Positions 34,865 through 42,781 of a DNA stretch of 64,000 nucleotides are shown piece by piece (within the stretch, counting starts at the first letter, position 1; each line of letters opens with the position of its first letter). Source of the DNA: Dichotomicrobium sp964540795 (GTDB taxonomy: Bacteria > Pseudomonadota > Alphaproteobacteria > Rhizobiales > Rhodomicrobiaceae); assembly GCA_964540795.1 (NCBI GenBank), contig CAZINX010000005.1, forward strand, positions 1-64,000, in the 5' to 3' direction. The position numbers and the translations under genes were made by a program. The notes beneath the pieces were generated by a model that was not told where the DNA came from, did not search any database, and was given only the letters and a program-made list of their open reading frames with translations.

Positions 34865-35445
34865 CAGTCGCGCCCCACGCTAAAGGCGCCGTCCGGCGTC
34901 AGCATCCAGTCGAGCGGCTCGTCATGCGGCTCGTTGGGGACGCGATCGACCTGTTGCTGGGTGAAGGCCAGGCCAACCGCTATCACCGGCCCGGCGGCGC
35001 GCAAATGGCTGAGCGTTCGGTCGTAGAAGCCGCCGCCATAGCCGATGCGGTAGCCGCGATCATCGAACGCAGCCAGCGGCACCAGCAGCACTGACGGGAT
35101 CACCTCCGGCGCATCGCGAGTCGGGCGCGGGATGCCCATCGACCCCTGCGTCATCTCGGTGTCCGGCGTCCAGGCGCGGAACAGCAGCGGCTGCCCCTTG
35201 CGCGTGACCGGCAGGCCGATGGTATGGCCCTCGCCGATCAGGCGGCGCAACAGCGGCATCACGTCCAGCTCATCCCCGACCGGATAATAGCCGCTCACCG
35301 CGACCGGCCCCGGCAATTCGAGAAACGACAGCCCGGTCTCCGCCAGCGCGGCGGCGGCCTGCTCGCGCGTCTCTTCGGGGATCGCGGCGCGCCGGGCGAG
35401 GCTTTCGCGGCGCAGGGTTTCCTTGTCGGGATGGGAGACGCTCAT
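34864..35445 (-). CDS. 5-formyltetrahydrofolate cyclo-ligase
   Basis: 193 residues from ATG 35445 (MSVSHPDKETLRRESLARR). It converts 5-formyl-THF to 5,10-methenyl-THF. The C-terminal signature VPLAAFDDRGYRIGYGGGFYDRTL and the N-terminal basic helix are typical of the YgfA/MTHFS family. In many proteobacteria this gene lies just downstream of 6S RNA and is co-transcribed with it, as seen here. It is translationally coupled to the YmdB-type gene. Confidence 0.95.
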   Translation of the reverse strand: MSVSHPDKETLRRESLARRAAIPEETREQAAAALAETGLSFLELPGPVAVSGYYPVGDELDVMPLLRRLIGEGHTIGLPVTRKGQPLLFRAWTPDTEMTQGSMGIPRPTRDAPEVIPSVLLVPLAAFDDRGYRIGYGGGFYDRTLSHLRAAGPVIAVGLAFTQQQVDRVPNEPHDEPLDWMLTPDGAFSVGRD

Positions 35446-35483
35446 GCCTGCGGGTCCTCGCCGCGCGAAATGAAAGTGGAGCC

Positions 35484-35640
35484 GCCGTAGCCGTGGGGGT
35501 GAGTGATCCCTTGGGTCCCTACACAAGTAGGTGGGCGCCGATTGTCCGAGGCCACGGCCCCGGGCAGGGTCAGCTCCCTAGGAGATCGGTATCGGCCCCG
35601 GGAAACAGAACCCCTCACGCGCCAGGCAGCCCCACGCCGA
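35484..35640 (-). ncRNA. ssrS: 6S RNA
   Basis: About 157 nt upstream of the cyclo-ligase gene. The 6S fold can be drawn by hand. The closing stem is CGUGGGG / CCCCACG. Then GUGAG / CUCAC and GGGUUC / GGACCC pair. A central bubble has the small hairpin CCUAC-UUGU-GUAGG (35518-35531) on its 3' side. The apical arm is GGGGCCGAU / AUCGGCGCCC. 6S RNA mimics an open promoter and sequesters sigma-70 RNA polymerase in stationary phase. The ends are approximate. Synteny with the cyclo-ligase gene is strong support. Confidence 0.82.
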
Positions 35641-35689
35641 GAATGTGATGCGTCGCGGGCGATTGTCCAGAGCGAAAGCCCGCGCGCCG

Positions 35690-36039
35690 TTATTCTTCCT
35701 CCGTGGCGCTTTCCGGCGGTTCCAGCGTCATGGTGATGGTCTGCATGATGCGGTCGGTTTCGCTGAGGATTTTCAGGATGCGCTGATAATGCTTGATGTC
35801 GTCGAACGAGAGCGCGCGCCCTTGGTGGAGATGCCCCGGATTTCGTACGGGCTGGCGGGCCAGAGGATTCGTGGGAAGTCGATTTTCAGGAACTCCGCGT
35901 AGGTCTCGCGGTAAGCCGGGCAATGCAGCACGCCAGAGATGTAGTCGAAGACCGGCGCGGCGCCCCGGTTGGCGCGCTGCCGCTGCTTGTGAGCGACTTC
36001 ACCTTCTCCAGCCGCTCCGCCGGCATTCGACGGCGACAA
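35690..36039 (-). pseudogene. C-terminal remnant of a restriction-modification methyltransferase, frameshifted
   Basis: Two overlapping minus-strand frames carry consecutive pieces of one protein. The first (to about 35830) reads FDYISGVLHCPAYRETYAEF and KIDFPRILWPASP, the typical C-terminal region of type ISP/IIG DNA methyltransferase-nucleases. The second frame continues with FDDIKHYQRILKILSETDRI. A frameshift near 35820-35830 joins them. No start or catalytic part is present. It is probably the last trace of a lost restriction-modification gene beside 6S RNA. Confidence 0.65.
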
Positions 36040-36196
36040 CCGGCGCCAATTTGTTCACCTGCATGTTTCGCGGCGCGGACGGAAGCACAATCGGGATGGC
36101 CGCGCCATTACGCGCCCCGTTTGAGCCGGCGAAGAACAGCCCGCTGCAAGATGGGACGCGCCAGCCGCGTAGCGCGCCCGATCTCGTCAGTGCGGG

Positions 36197-36619
36197 TTAC
36201 GCGCGATTGCCGCGCAGCACGAAGAACAGCCCGATTAGCAGCAGCACGACCTGAAACTCCATGCCGCCCATCGGGTGGCTTTCGCTCGGCACGAAGCTCC
36301 AGCGCGGCCAATGGACCATCGCGATCGCCCCCAGCATGACGGGGACGATCGCCAGACCGCTCAGCCGGGTGATCGCATCGCCCAGCCGACCCGCCAGCAG
36401 GCCGCCGAGGATGATCCCAAGCCCGCCAGCAACCTCGGCGAAGGCAACCAGCGCCCAGACTTCGAAGGAATGGCCCATCGGGATGGCGCCGCCGGCCACC
36501 AGGTCGCCGAGCTTCGCGAAGCCGTGGAAAACGAACACCGAGGCGAGCGCGATGCGAAGCAGCCAGTCCGGCGAAACGCGAACGGCCGCGGGGTATTGGA
36601 CGTAAGTTTGTTCAGCCAT
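36197..36619 (-). CDS. DoxX family membrane protein
   Basis: 140 residues from ATG 36619. Four hydrophobic helices; LLRIALASVFVFHGFAKLGD is the DoxX/DoxD start, followed by GHSFEVWALVAFAEVAGGLG and LSGLAIVPVMLGAI. DoxX proteins are found with thiosulfate oxidation or quinone-linked redox genes, and mycobacterial DoxX associates with a detoxification complex. The role here is unknown. Divergent from the GntR regulator. Confidence 0.88.
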   Translation of the reverse strand: MAEQTYVQYPAAVRVSPDWLLRIALASVFVFHGFAKLGDLVAGGAIPMGHSFEVWALVAFAEVAGGLGIILGGLLAGRLGDAITRLSGLAIVPVMLGAIAMVHWPRWSFVPSESHPMGGMEFQVVLLLIGLFFVLRGNRA

Positions 36620-36792
36620 TGGATCTCTCCTTGTCTTGCTCAAAAAAAGAATTTGCCCGTCTTTCGCGGAAAGACATGACGTTTCTTTTGCTCACTGTCG
36701 AATAAAGTTTGCGAGAGCGGGCAGGTGGTCTGGATGAAGTATTTGTGAAGACGCGCGGAGGCTGCCGCGCCTCACGCCCGAGCCGCAGATGC

Positions 36793-36834
36793 TTGACGGC
36801 GGCGGGATACTGCGAATACCGTATACGAAATACG
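36793..36834 (+). promoter_or_regulatory. Probable promoter with GTATAC operator of the hcm operon
   Basis: TTGACG (36793-36798), a 16-base spacer and AATACC (36815-36820) make a likely sigma-70 promoter. It is overlapped by AATACCGTATACGAAATACG, whose centre GTATAC (36821-36826) is the palindrome often bound by FCD-type GntR regulators. The regulator's ATG is at 36846. This suggests autorepression relieved by an acyl or hydroxyacid ligand. Confidence 0.5.
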
Positions 36835-36845
36835 AAGGTGCGCCG

Positions 36846-37610
36846 ATGGACTCCCTGCCCCGCCAAGCCAGCGTTCTCGATGCCGTGTACGTCGCGATCC
36901 GCGATGCCGTCTGCGACGGCGAGCTGGCGCCGGGCGCGCGCGTGACGCAGGACGAAATCGCCGAACGGCTCGGCGTCTCGCGCCAGCCGGTGGTTCAGGC
37001 GCTTGTCCTTCTGAAATCTCAAGGGTTCTTCCGCGAAGCCGGGCGGCGCGGACTGATCGTTACTCCGGTCAGCGTCGACATGGTACGCGCGATCTATGAA
37101 CTGCGCGGCTCGCTGGACGAGACCGCCGCGCGCCTCGCCGCCGAGCGCGCCCGCCAGGACGACCTGACCGAAGGCTGGGACATCCTCGAAGAAGGCGAGC
37201 GGCTGGTGGAGCGCGGCGATGTCCGCGACCTCGTGAAATGCGACATGGCTTTCCACGAATGCGTCTATGGGCTGTCCGGCAACCCGCTGATCCGGCGGGC
37301 GCTGGAGCCGCATCTGCACCATCTGCGGCGGGTAATGATGGCAGTGGTGGAGGCCGCCAGCTACCGCACGCGCCTCTGGCAGGAGCACGCCGCCATCCTT
37401 CAAGCAATCGCGGACGGCGACGCGGAGCGGGCGGGCGCTTTGTCCCGCGCACATGTGCAAGCGGCCTCGGCCGAAATACAGTCAAAGCTGACGACGGACG
37501 CGCCGGACCAACAACAGCGCGCCAAGCAATCACGGAGGAGACGCAATGAACCCACAGAAGGATCCACCGATCCGAATCATGCTCGCCAAGATCGGCCTCG
37601 ACGGGCATGA
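36846..37610 (+). CDS. GntR family regulator (FCD/FadR subfamily)
   Basis: 254 residues from ATG 36846. The winged helix (about 10-75) shows AIRDAVCDGELAPGARVTQD, EIAERLGVSRQPVVQALVLL. The FCD effector domain (about 85-215) has YELRGSLDETAARLAAERA, MAFHECVYGLSGNPLI and WQEHAAILQAIADGDA, with the Asp/His metal-binding pattern. First gene of the mutase operon, so it is the likely local regulator. Its last 22 codons overlap the next gene and form a basic low-complexity tail (QSRRRRNEPTEG). Confidence 0.92.
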   Translation: MDSLPRQASVLDAVYVAIRDAVCDGELAPGARVTQDEIAERLGVSRQPVVQALVLLKSQGFFREAGRRGLIVTPVSVDMVRAIYELRGSLDETAARLAAERARQDDLTEGWDILEEGERLVERGDVRDLVKCDMAFHECVYGLSGNPLIRRALEPHLHHLRRVMMAVVEAASYRTRLWQEHAAILQAIADGDAERAGALSRAHVQAASAEIQSKLTTDAPDQQQRAKQSRRRRNEPTEGSTDPNHARQDRPRRA

Positions 37611-37965
37611 TCGGGGCGTGAAGGTCGTCGCGCGGGCGCTGCGCGATGCCGGCATGGACGTGATCTATACCGGCTTGCACCGCACGGCCGAGGAAGTCGC
37701 GCTCGCCGCGGTGCAGGAGGACGTCGACGTGCTCGGCATCAGCCTGTTATCCGGCGCGCACATGACCATCTTCCCGAAAGTCATCCGGGTCCTCGAAGAA
37801 CAGGACTCCAGGGGCATCATCCTGATGGGCGGCGGCGTCATCCCGGACGAGGACGTCATCCAGCTCAAGGAGATGGGCGTCCAGGAGATCCTGCTGCAGG
37901 ACACGCCGCCGGACGCGATCGTCGCGCGGGTGCGCGAACTTGTTGCCGAACGCGGCCCGCGGTAA
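37546..37965 (+). CDS. hcmB: 2-hydroxyisobutyryl-CoA mutase small (B12-binding) subunit
   Basis: 139 residues. A stand-alone cobalamin-binding domain. The lower axial ligand is His21 in the DxHxxG motif (GLDGHDRGVKVVARALRDAG); SLLSGAH and MGGGVIPDED complete the B12 fold. It closely resembles small subunits of two-part mutases and matches my recollection of HcmB from Aquincola (for example VIYTGLHRT, EILLQDTPP). It pairs with the large subunit encoded three genes downstream. The assignment to the hydroxyisobutyryl type rests on the large subunit. Confidence 0.85.
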   Translation: MNPQKDPPIRIMLAKIGLDGHDRGVKVVARALRDAGMDVIYTGLHRTAEEVALAAVQEDVDVLGISLLSGAHMTIFPKVIRVLEEQDSRGIILMGGGVIPDEDVIQLKEMGVQEILLQDTPPDAIVARVRELVAERGPR

Positions 37966-37976
37966 GGGGGCGCATC

Positions 37977-39404
37977 ATGGAGTACTGGTCTTATCCCCCG
38001 CGCTACGACGATAGCTATTTTCCCGACGCCGGCGCGCGTTACTGGTTCCCGCAGCGCGAGACCATGCCGCCCGCCGAGCGCGAGCACCACATTCTGGAGC
38101 GGCTCAAGCAGGTCGTGCGCTACGCTTATGACACCGCGCCGTTCTACCGCCGCCACTGGGACGCGCATGGCTTCCACCCCGACCATCTGACCTCGCTGGA
38201 GGATTTCGAGGAGCGCGTGCCGGTCATCACCAAGGCCGACTTGCGCGAAGCGCAGGACCGCGCGCCGGTGTTCGGCGATTATCTTTGCGTGCCCGAGAAC
38301 GATATCCACCACATCCACGGCACCTCCGGCACCACCGGCAACCCGACGGCCTTCGCCATTGGCCGCGACGACTGGCGCGCGATCGCCAATGCCCATGCCC
38401 GGATCATGTGGGCGATGGGCCTGCGCCCCGGCGATACTGTCTTCATCGGCTCGCTGTTCAGCCTCTATATGGGGTCGTGGGGCACACTGATCGGCGCGGA
38501 GCGGCTTGGCGCGCGGTCTTTCCCGTTCGGCGCGGGCGCAATCGGCATGTCGGCGCGGGCGGTGGACTGGATGCGCAGGGTGAAGCCGGCGGCGTTTTAC
38601 GGCACGCCGTCCTACGCGATCCATCTCGCCGAGGTTGCGCGCGACAAGGGCATCGATCCGCGCGAATTTTCGCTCAAGCTGCTGTTCTTCTCAGGCGAGC
38701 CGGGCGCGTCCGTGCCGGGCGTGCGCGACCGCATCGCGGAGACTTACGGCGCGCGGGTGATCGATTCCGGCTCCATGGCCGAGGTCAGCCCGTGGATGAA
38801 CGTCGCCGGCACCGCGCAGACCGACGGAATGCTCGCCTGGCAGGACGTGGTCTACACGGAAGTCTGCGACCCGAACACCATGCGCCGCGTCCCCTACGGC
38901 CAGCGCGGCACGCCGGTCTACACCAATCTGGAGCGCATCTCCCAGCCGATGATTCGGCTCGTCTCGGGCGATCTGACACTGTGGCAGGACGGCCCGACCC
39001 CTTGCGGCCGGACCTATCCGCATCTGCCGCATGGCATCTTTGGCCGGATCGACGACTCTTTTACCGTGCGCGGGGAAAACGTCTACCCCAGCGAGATCGA
39101 CGCCGCGCTCAACGCCATGCCCGATTACGGCGGCGAACATCGCATCATCATCACCCGCGAGACCGCGATGGATGAGTTGGTGGTTCGGGTCGAGGCGGCG
39201 CAATCCGTCTACGCGGCGGGGGACGGCGCAGTCGCCGGTTTCCGCGACCGGGTCGCCAGTGAGTTGCAGCGCGTGCTGGGCATTCGCGCCAGTGTCGAGG
39301 TCGTGGCGGAACAGACCATCCCGCGTACCGACTTCAAGGCGCGCCGGGTGATCGACGACCGCGAGATGTTCCGCGCCTTCGCCCAGACCCTCGGAGGCGG
39401 CTGA
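37977..39404 (+). CDS. Acyl-CoA ligase, PaaK-like, probable 2-hydroxyisobutyrate-CoA ligase
   Basis: 475 residues of the phenylacetate-CoA ligase (PaaK) branch of adenylating enzymes. Motifs: the phosphate-binding loop HGTSGTTGNPTAF, LLFFSGEPGASVPGVRDRI, GRIDDSFTVRGENVYPSEID and a C-terminal IPRTDFKARRVID holding the catalytic Lys. In known 2-hydroxyisobutyryl-CoA mutase clusters a ligase of this kind activates 2-hydroxyisobutyrate to its CoA thioester before isomerisation. The gene begins 11 bases after hcmB, and its stop overlaps the GTPase start (TGATG). The substrate is inferred from context. Confidence 0.85.
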   Translation: MEYWSYPPRYDDSYFPDAGARYWFPQRETMPPAEREHHILERLKQVVRYAYDTAPFYRRHWDAHGFHPDHLTSLEDFEERVPVITKADLREAQDRAPVFGDYLCVPENDIHHIHGTSGTTGNPTAFAIGRDDWRAIANAHARIMWAMGLRPGDTVFIGSLFSLYMGSWGTLIGAERLGARSFPFGAGAIGMSARAVDWMRRVKPAAFYGTPSYAIHLAEVARDKGIDPREFSLKLLFFSGEPGASVPGVRDRIAETYGARVIDSGSMAEVSPWMNVAGTAQTDGMLAWQDVVYTEVCDPNTMRRVPYGQRGTPVYTNLERISQPMIRLVSGDLTLWQDGPTPCGRTYPHLPHGIFGRIDDSFTVRGENVYPSEIDAALNAMPDYGGEHRIIITRETAMDELVVRVEAAQSVYAAGDGAVAGFRDRVASELQRVLGIRASVEVVAEQTIPRTDFKARRVIDDREMFRAFAQTLGGG

Positions 39405-40372
39405 TGACGGCAGCCCCATCAACGACGCTCGTTGCGGATGTTCTGGCGGGCAAACCGTCCGCCATCGCGCGGCTGATTTCGCGCGCGGAATCCGGCGGCG
39501 ACGAGGCGGGCGAGGCGCTCGCGGAAATCCACCGGCATTCCGGCAAGGCGCATATCGTCGGCATCACCGGCGTGCCAGGCAGCGGCAAGTCCACGCTGAT
39601 CGCCCAGCTCTGCCGCAAGATACGCGATGGCGGCCGGACTGTCGCCGTGAGCGCGGTCGATCCGACCAGCCCGTTTTCCGGCGGCTCGATCCTCGGCGAC
39701 CGGGTGCGCATGAGCGATCTCAACGCCGATCCGGGCGTGTTCATCCGCTCGATGGCAACGCGCGGCGCGCTCGGCGGGCTGTCGCGCGCGACGATGCCCT
39801 CGGTCGAGATTTTCGATGCCGCCGGGTTCGATGTCGTCATCATCGAAACGGTGGGCGTCGGGCAGGACGAAGTGGACGTGGTGCGCTCGGCCCATACGAC
39901 TGTGGTGGTCTCCGCGCCGGGGCTGGGCGACGACATTCAGGCGATCAAGGCGGGCATCCTGGAGATCGCGGACATTCACGTCGTCAGCAAGGCGGACAAG
40001 CCCGAGGCCAACCGCACCATCAGCGAACTCAAGGGGATGCTGACCATCGGCCTGCAACTGTCGGGCAAGATGGACTGGACCGTGCCGGTGATCGGCACGA
40101 GCGCCGTCTCGGGCGAGGGCATCGGCGATCTGGAAGCCGCGATCGACAAGCACATGGCGCGGATGCGCGAGACCGGCGAACTCGCCGCGCGGACCAGGCG
40201 CATGGCCGAGATGCGCGTGCTGAAAACCGCGGAGGACATCTTGCGCGACGGCTTTGAGCGGGACCGCGAGGGGCGCGTGGCGGAAATTGCCGAGCTCGTG
40301 GCGCGGCGCGAGCTTGCGCCGGCCGAAGGCGCGCGCCGGCTTCTGGCGCAGATCAACAAGGAGACGATGTGA
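39404..40372 (+). CDS. meaB: MeaB/ArgK-type G-protein chaperone of the mutase
   Basis: 322 residues. P-loop at residues 56-63 in ITGVPGSGKSTLI; switch region VSAVDPTSPFSGGSILGDRVRM; ETVGVGQDEVDVV; base-recognition loop given as VVSKADKPEANR (SKAD in place of NKAD). MeaB-type GTPases gate adenosylcobalamin loading and protect B12 mutases from inactivation. In 2-hydroxyisobutyryl-CoA mutase operons the homologue is called MeaH. It is coupled at both ends, overlapping the ligase by one base and hcmA by one base. Confidence 0.93.
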   Translation: MTAAPSTTLVADVLAGKPSAIARLISRAESGGDEAGEALAEIHRHSGKAHIVGITGVPGSGKSTLIAQLCRKIRDGGRTVAVSAVDPTSPFSGGSILGDRVRMSDLNADPGVFIRSMATRGALGGLSRATMPSVEIFDAAGFDVVIIETVGVGQDEVDVVRSAHTTVVVSAPGLGDDIQAIKAGILEIADIHVVSKADKPEANRTISELKGMLTIGLQLSGKMDWTVPVIGTSAVSGEGIGDLEAAIDKHMARMRETGELAARTRRMAEMRVLKTAEDILRDGFERDREGRVAEIAELVARRELAPAEGARRLLAQINKETM

Positions 40373-42066
40373 TGAGCGAGGATACCGTGCTGCGCGACAA
40401 GCTGGCCGAGGCCGCGCGCGAGCTGAAGGAATGGGAATCGGGCGAGCTGGCCGAGTTCCTGAAGCGCCAGCCCGAGCGCAAGGAGGCGTTCCAGACCTTC
40501 GGCGGGTTTCCGCTCAAGCGTGTCTACACCCCGCTCGACACCGCCGACATCCCGCAAGAAGACATCGGCCTGCCGGGCCGCTATCCATTCACGCGCGGGC
40601 CGTATCCGACGATGTATCGCGGGCGGCTGTGGACGATGCGCCAGATCGCGGGCTTCGGCACCGGCGAGGACACCAACCGGCGCTTCAAATACCTTATTCA
40701 GCAGGGGCAGACCGGGCTTTCCACCGACTTCGATATGCCAACGCTGATGGGCTACGACTCCGACCACGAGATGAGCGAGGGCGAGGTCGGGCGCGAGGGC
40801 GTGGCCGTCGATACGCTCGCCGACATGGAGGCGCTGTTCGACGGCATCGACCTGGAGAATATCTCGGTGTCGATGACGATCAATCCGACCGCGTGGATAT
40901 TGCTGTCCATGTATGTCGCGCTGGCGGAAAAGCGCGGGTTGGACCTCAACAAGCTGTCGGGCACCATCCAGGCGGATATCCTCAAGGAATACATCGCGCA
41001 GAAGGAGTGGATCTTCCCGATCGAGCCGTCCGTGCGGATCGTGCGCGACTGCATCACATACTGCACCGCGAACATGAAGCGGTACAACCCGATCAACATC
41101 TCCGGCTATCACATTTCCGAGGCCGGCTCCTCGCCGCTACAGGAGGTCGCGTTCACGATGGCGAACGCGATCACCTATGTCGAGGAGGTGCTGAAAACCG
41201 GCATGGACGTTGACGACTTCGCGCCGCGGCTGGCCTTCTTCTTCGTCTGCCAGACCGACTTCTTCGAGGAGGTGGCGAAGTTCCGCGCGGCGCGGCGCGT
41301 CTACGCCAAGATCATGAAGGAGCGCTTCGGCGCGAAGAACCCGGCCTCGATGCGCCTGCGCTTCCACTGCCAGACGGCCGCCGCGACGCTCACCAAGCCG
41401 CAATACAAAAACAACATCGTGCGCACCGGCTACCAGGCGCTCGCGGCGGTGATGGGCGGCGCGCAGAGCCTGCACACCAACGGCATGGACGAAGCCTTCG
41501 CGATTCCTACTGAAGAGGCGATGAAGGTCGCGCTGCGCACCCAGCAGATTGCCGCGCACGAGACGCGCGTGCCGGACGTGATTGACCCGCTCGGCGGCTC
41601 CTACCTCGTTGAAAGCCTGACCAGCGAATATGAAAAGGCGATCTTCGCGATGCTCGACGAGATCGACGCTAAGGGCGGCACCATCAAGCTCATCAACGAG
41701 GGCTGGTTCCAGCGCCACATCTCCGACTTCGCCTACGAGATCGCGATCAAGAAGCAGGATGGCGAGCATCCGGTCGTCGGCGTTAACTGCTACCGCGACG
41801 ACGAGGAAGAAGACGACATCGAAATCCACCCCTACGACCCGGACACCGCCGAGCGTCAGATCGCCCGGCTCCGCGAAGTGCGCGCGGACCGCGACGAGGC
41901 GAAGGTGCAGGAGCTTCTGGAGCAATTGAAGGCGGTCGCGCGGGACGAGAGCCAGAACATCGTGCCAGTCACGATCGAGCTGGTGCGCGAGGGCGCCACG
42001 ATGGGCGATATCGTTGAGACGCTGAAGACGGTCTGGGGCACTTATCGCGAGACGCCGGTCTTCTAG
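40372..42066 (+). CDS. hcmA: 2-hydroxyisobutyryl-CoA mutase large subunit
   Basis: 564 residues from ATG 40372 (an in-frame GTG is one codon upstream). It is the adenosylcobalamin mutase barrel without a B12 domain, as expected for two-part mutases. The substrate-pocket signature is WTMRQIAGFGTGEDTN with Ile92, where methylmalonyl-CoA mutase has Tyr and isobutyryl-CoA mutase has Phe. Asp119 follows in GLSTDFDMPTLMGYDSDH. Ile90 and Asp117 are the defining residues of Aquincola HcmA. It should interconvert 2-hydroxyisobutyryl-CoA and 3-hydroxybutyryl-CoA. The C-terminus GTYRETPVF also matches. Confidence 0.9.
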   Translation: MSEDTVLRDKLAEAARELKEWESGELAEFLKRQPERKEAFQTFGGFPLKRVYTPLDTADIPQEDIGLPGRYPFTRGPYPTMYRGRLWTMRQIAGFGTGEDTNRRFKYLIQQGQTGLSTDFDMPTLMGYDSDHEMSEGEVGREGVAVDTLADMEALFDGIDLENISVSMTINPTAWILLSMYVALAEKRGLDLNKLSGTIQADILKEYIAQKEWIFPIEPSVRIVRDCITYCTANMKRYNPINISGYHISEAGSSPLQEVAFTMANAITYVEEVLKTGMDVDDFAPRLAFFFVCQTDFFEEVAKFRAARRVYAKIMKERFGAKNPASMRLRFHCQTAAATLTKPQYKNNIVRTGYQALAAVMGGAQSLHTNGMDEAFAIPTEEAMKVALRTQQIAAHETRVPDVIDPLGGSYLVESLTSEYEKAIFAMLDEIDAKGGTIKLINEGWFQRHISDFAYEIAIKKQDGEHPVVGVNCYRDDEEEDDIEIHPYDPDTAERQIARLREVRADRDEAKVQELLEQLKAVARDESQNIVPVTIELVREGATMGDIVETLKTVWGTYRETPVF

Positions 42067-42091
42067 CGGCTCAGCCAACGGTTGCGGCTCA

Positions 42092-42174
42092 GTCATTGCG
42101 AGCGCAGCGACGCAATCCAGCAAATCGGTGAGCAGATTCGCCGGATTGCTTCGGCCCTGCGGCCTCGCAATGAC
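42092..42174. repeat. REP-like dyad repeat, copy 3 (GTCATTGCGAG type)
   Basis: Starts GTCATTGCGAGCGCAGCGAC and ends GGCCTCGCAATGAC, with CGCAATCCAG and CCGGATTGCTTCGG inside. The ends are inverted copies of each other. This family of intergenic repeats is frequent in alphaproteobacteria. It lies 25 bases after the hcmA stop and may help end or stabilise that transcript. Confidence 0.75.
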
Positions 42175-42190
42175 AGCAAGCAGCACGCGC

Positions 42191-42263
42191 TAGTGGAGCG
42201 AATTTGACATTTAAGTCCCGTTTGCGGCCGGGCTCTCGCTCAAATGTCAAACTCGCTCCACTA
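42191..42263. repeat. Large inverted repeat, 22-bp arms
   Basis: Arms 42191-42212 and 42242-42263 are reverse complements with a single mismatch. The outer end is TAGTGGAGCGA and the inner end TTTGACATTT. The 29-base loop is GC-rich. It differs in sequence from the neighbouring dyad repeat, so two repeat families lie side by side here. It could be a terminator, a stabilising hairpin or the remains of a miniature mobile element. Confidence 0.75.
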
Positions 42264-42352
42264 AATTTAAATAATCTGCTACTGCTCCCTCTGATCCAGA
42301 CCTTTGCAACGGCGGATACTGCGAAGGGGCGGCAAATGTCGGTACCGGACCA

Positions 42353-42781
42353 CTAGTAGCTCATGATCCGCGTGTTCGGCTCCAGCAGGATTGCACGAAA
42401 CTCAGGTCCGCCGACTTCCACGCCGTCAATCCGGTCCTCCAGCTTGAGGCCTGCTTGCTCCGTGCAGCCCGGGCAGAGATAGACCTTGCCACCCGCGCCA
42501 ATGATCTCCTGAATCCGTTCGTGTGGCGTCTTGCCGGTGGCGGCCTGCGTGTGTTGCGGCACATTGCTGTTGGCAAACGTCACCGCGCGCACGTTCAGGA
42601 ACACGACGACGTTGCCGCCGTCCTCCTGAATGCGGCGGGCGAAGTTCATCGCCATCTGCCCGGTCCAGACATCATCGCTCGTGAGATTGATAACGAGAGT
42701 ACCTTTATCCTGCGCCGAGGCTCCGGAAAGGGGCAGAGCAACGGCAAGCCCGATCAAGCAAGCCAAAGCAAGTCCACGCAT
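42353..42781 (-). CDS. DsrE family protein, exported
   Basis: 142 residues with signal peptide MRGLALACLIGLAVALPLSGASA. The DsrE/DsrF-like fold shows LVINLTSDDVWTGQMAMNFA, VVVFLNVRAVTFAN and a Cys pair in YLCPGCTEQAG. Cytoplasmic DsrE/TusD proteins relay sulfur on a Cys; this copy is periplasmic and stands alone, so a role in periplasmic sulfur or thiol chemistry is only inference. Confidence 0.85.
   Translation of the reverse strand: MRGLALACLIGLAVALPLSGASAQDKGTLVINLTSDDVWTGQMAMNFARRIQEDGGNVVVFLNVRAVTFANSNVPQHTQAATGKTPHERIQEIIGAGGKVYLCPGCTEQAGLKLEDRIDGVEVGGPEFRAILLEPNTRIMSY

Noticed and set aside
40372..42066. Methylmalonyl-CoA or isobutyryl-CoA mutase as the name for the large mutase subunit
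   Set aside because: The pocket residue is Ile92, not Tyr or Phe, and Asp119 is present; both point to the 2-hydroxyisobutyryl type.
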